The notes under the pieces: generated by a model
Database searches by the model: none
What the model was told of the DNA's origin: nothing
Seen by the model: the letters and a program-made list of their open reading frames with translations, nothing else
Translations under genes and position numbers: made by a program
Origin: CAZAZQ01 sp964489705
GTDB lineage: Bacteria > Zixibacteria > MSB-5A5 > GN15 > FEB-12
Direction of reading: 5' to 3'
Assembly: GCA_964489705.1 (NCBI GenBank)
Contig: CAZAZQ010000011.1
Location: forward strand, 1 to 64,000
DNA length: 64,000 nucleotides
In this document: positions 62,842-64,000 of the stretch, piece by piece
Numbering within the stretch: the stretch's first letter is position 1
Layout: every line of letters starts with the position of its first letter

Positions 62842-63287
62842 TCCTGACCTTGCTCCCTTGGGATTGGTTTTCTCCGCGGAAAATATACGCTCCGGTGTAA
62901 TAATTCAATATTTATCTTTATAGTCGATAAACGAAGTTTTGGAGTTAACCGTTGCTTTCTCACCCCAAGTCGCCCCCGGTTTTGACGTAAGGAGGTAATA
63001 GAACGCTCCCACAGAACGCGAGCTCGCATGACAACGCCGTTGGGCTGTGCTTGTCAGCCAGCGGTAAAACCTTGGCTTACCGTCAGCACTCTAAAGGTAC
63101 TTTGCACCCAACGTACCCCGAGGCGGGAGGTCCCGTTCCTCCCACCGCACTACGCCGGACTCGTTCCACTAACGGCTTACCGAGTAATGCTTTACGATTT
63201 TTTTGCGGAGATACGGGGATATTGCTCTTCCAACCGTAAATAACCCAAAAAGATAGCCGATATACGAAGAAAACGACAAAACCATAA
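62842..63287. other. Divergent intergenic region, no gene recognised
   Basis: Lies between the sthA start (-) and the sensor start (+). It contains hairpin-prone text (GCGGTAAAACCTTGGCTTACCG around 63060-63083; a GGGAGGTCCC/TCCTCCC region near 63125-63145), but I do not recognise a riboswitch or RNA family. Confidence 0.4.
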
Positions 63288-64000
63288 ATGAAACTGTTTT
63301 TAGATAGAAATAAGACGCTCTTACCGCGAGTCGACAGCATTTATCTCCTTGCCAGAATTATGATTCTGTCGAGCGTGGTGTGGTACGCCTTTTTCGGAAA
63401 GTATTCCTCTGAAGACAAATTCCTTTTCTACGTCATTACGGCAACGTTTGCGCTTCATTGTGCCGTCTTCTTCTTTGCCATGCGGGGGAAATTCGACATC
63501 AAGCTGGCATACCTTTCCGCTATTATTTACGACATCATTCTCATTCCGACGTTAGTCCGATATTCCGGTTCGGTTGATTCGTCGTTCTTTCTTCTGTTTT
63601 TCCTCACCGTGGCGGTTTCGGCATACGTGCTGCGCTTCTGGGCGGCACTCACCGCCACCGCTCTCGTCATTTTCACCTACTTGGCGGCTATCATCCACGA
63701 TTTGACATTGGAGAACTTGTTTGATGTCTCCATGCGGGTCGGTTTTCTTCTTATCTTCTACTTGGCGCTTTCGTATGCCTCGGATTACCTCCGCCGCTCC
63801 GAAAAGCGCATCCTCCGCCTGTTCGACACCCTCAACCGCCGCACCTCGGAACTGGAAAAATCCCACGCCCAGCTTGAAATGATTTACGAAAACTCCCGTA
63901 TCCCCATCTCCATCCTCGACACCGACGGCGTGGTCAGAGAGGTTATGCGCATCCTCAGTCGCATTTTGCAATACCCGTACGCCGCTATGATACTTCAAGA
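63288..64000 (+). CDS. Membrane sensor protein, N-terminal part (kinase or cyclase), partial
   Basis: Open frame from ATG 63288 to the window edge (237 codons). About five to six TM helices occupy residues ~18-165 (for example FYVITATFALHCAVFFFAMR and SFFLLFFLTVAVSAYVLRFW). A coiled-coil linker (RILRLFDTLNRRTSELEKSH) and the start of a PAS- or GAF-like domain (ISILDTDGVVREVMRILSRI) follow. This layout is usual for sensor histidine kinases or GGDEF proteins; the output domain is outside the window. No obvious SD. Confidence 0.7.
   Translation, partial: MKLFLDRNKTLLPRVDSIYLLARIMILSSVVWYAFFGKYSSEDKFLFYVITATFALHCAVFFFAMRGKFDIKLAYLSAIIYDIILIPTLVRYSGSVDSSFFLLFFLTVAVSAYVLRFWAALTATALVIFTYLAAIIHDLTLENLFDVSMRVGFLLIFYLALSYASDYLRRSEKRILRLFDTLNRRTSELEKSHAQLEMIYENSRIPISILDTDGVVREVMRILSRILQYPYAAMILQ

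Noticed and set aside
62842..63287. Riboswitch or structured RNA upstream of the last gene
   Set aside because: Hairpins can be drawn, but no known consensus is met; not enough support.

Overview
The window looks like a chromosomal contig of a diderm (LPS-type Gram-negative) bacterium, most likely candidate phylum Zixibacteria or a close FCB-group relative. The basis is ADP-heptose/LPS core genes, an RND efflux pump, outer-membrane beta-barrels, a class III-signal pilin, and a giant secreted protein ending in a dockerin-like repeat (VADLTYLVNYLFKSGPPPP) that I associate with Zixibacteria. This placement is inference from style; no ribosomal marker is present.

Layout. 1-14.0 kb: LPS/envelope genes (heptosyltransferase fused to the phosphatase GmhB, uppP, an OMP), an SNF-type Na+ symporter, an ECF sigma factor, a CopA-like ATPase, yebC, a HAD phosphatase, and a chemotaxis/sensor group (PilJ-type MCP, soluble histidine kinase, CheV). 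14.05-27.7 kb: tRNA-Ser(CGA), then a visibly more AT-rich block with a YejM-like hydrolase, an enoyl-CoA hydratase homologue, an OMP, a FabK/nitronate-monooxygenase-type flavoprotein, a five-gene tetR-tolC-MFP-RND-PII-like operon, a second TetR and an IS3-family transposase remnant. A 14-nt exact copy of the tRNA 3' end lies at 27688-27701, so the block resembles a tRNA-integrated island. 27.7-38.0 kb: histidine kinase and NtrC-type regulator, a near-consensus sigma-54 promoter, and an operon for a NuoE/NuoF-GltD/HoxU-like electron-transfer module plus an FMN glutamate-synthase-like protein. This is the best candidate for an undescribed system. Two ~390-bp direct repeats (27.26 and 39.12 kb), each with a Yip1-like fragment and a 10-bp-periodic array, flank it.

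38-45.2 kb: an FG-GAP protein and a ~1730-codon secreted protein (beta-helix, two C39-like modules, four WHELWP repeats, dockerin-like tail) interrupted by one in-frame TGA. 45.2-64 kb: GH57 branching-type enzyme with a DUF3467 protein, split heptose kinase and adenylyltransferase, pilin, GAF and URO-D-like proteins, an atypical receiver, a degenerate NodB protein, M17, M29 and M23 peptidases, an orphan NtrC regulator, SDR, soluble transhydrogenase and the start of a membrane sensor.

Gaps in the outer regions (4.5-4.7, 7.95-8.2, 45.3-45.5, 55.0-55.4, 57.0 and 61.0-61.45 kb) carry dispersed hairpin repeats that I did not find between 14 and 39 kb. The ADP-heptose pathway is spread over both ends of the window: kinase and adenylyltransferase at 48-49 kb, phosphatase and heptosyltransferase at 0-1.4 kb.
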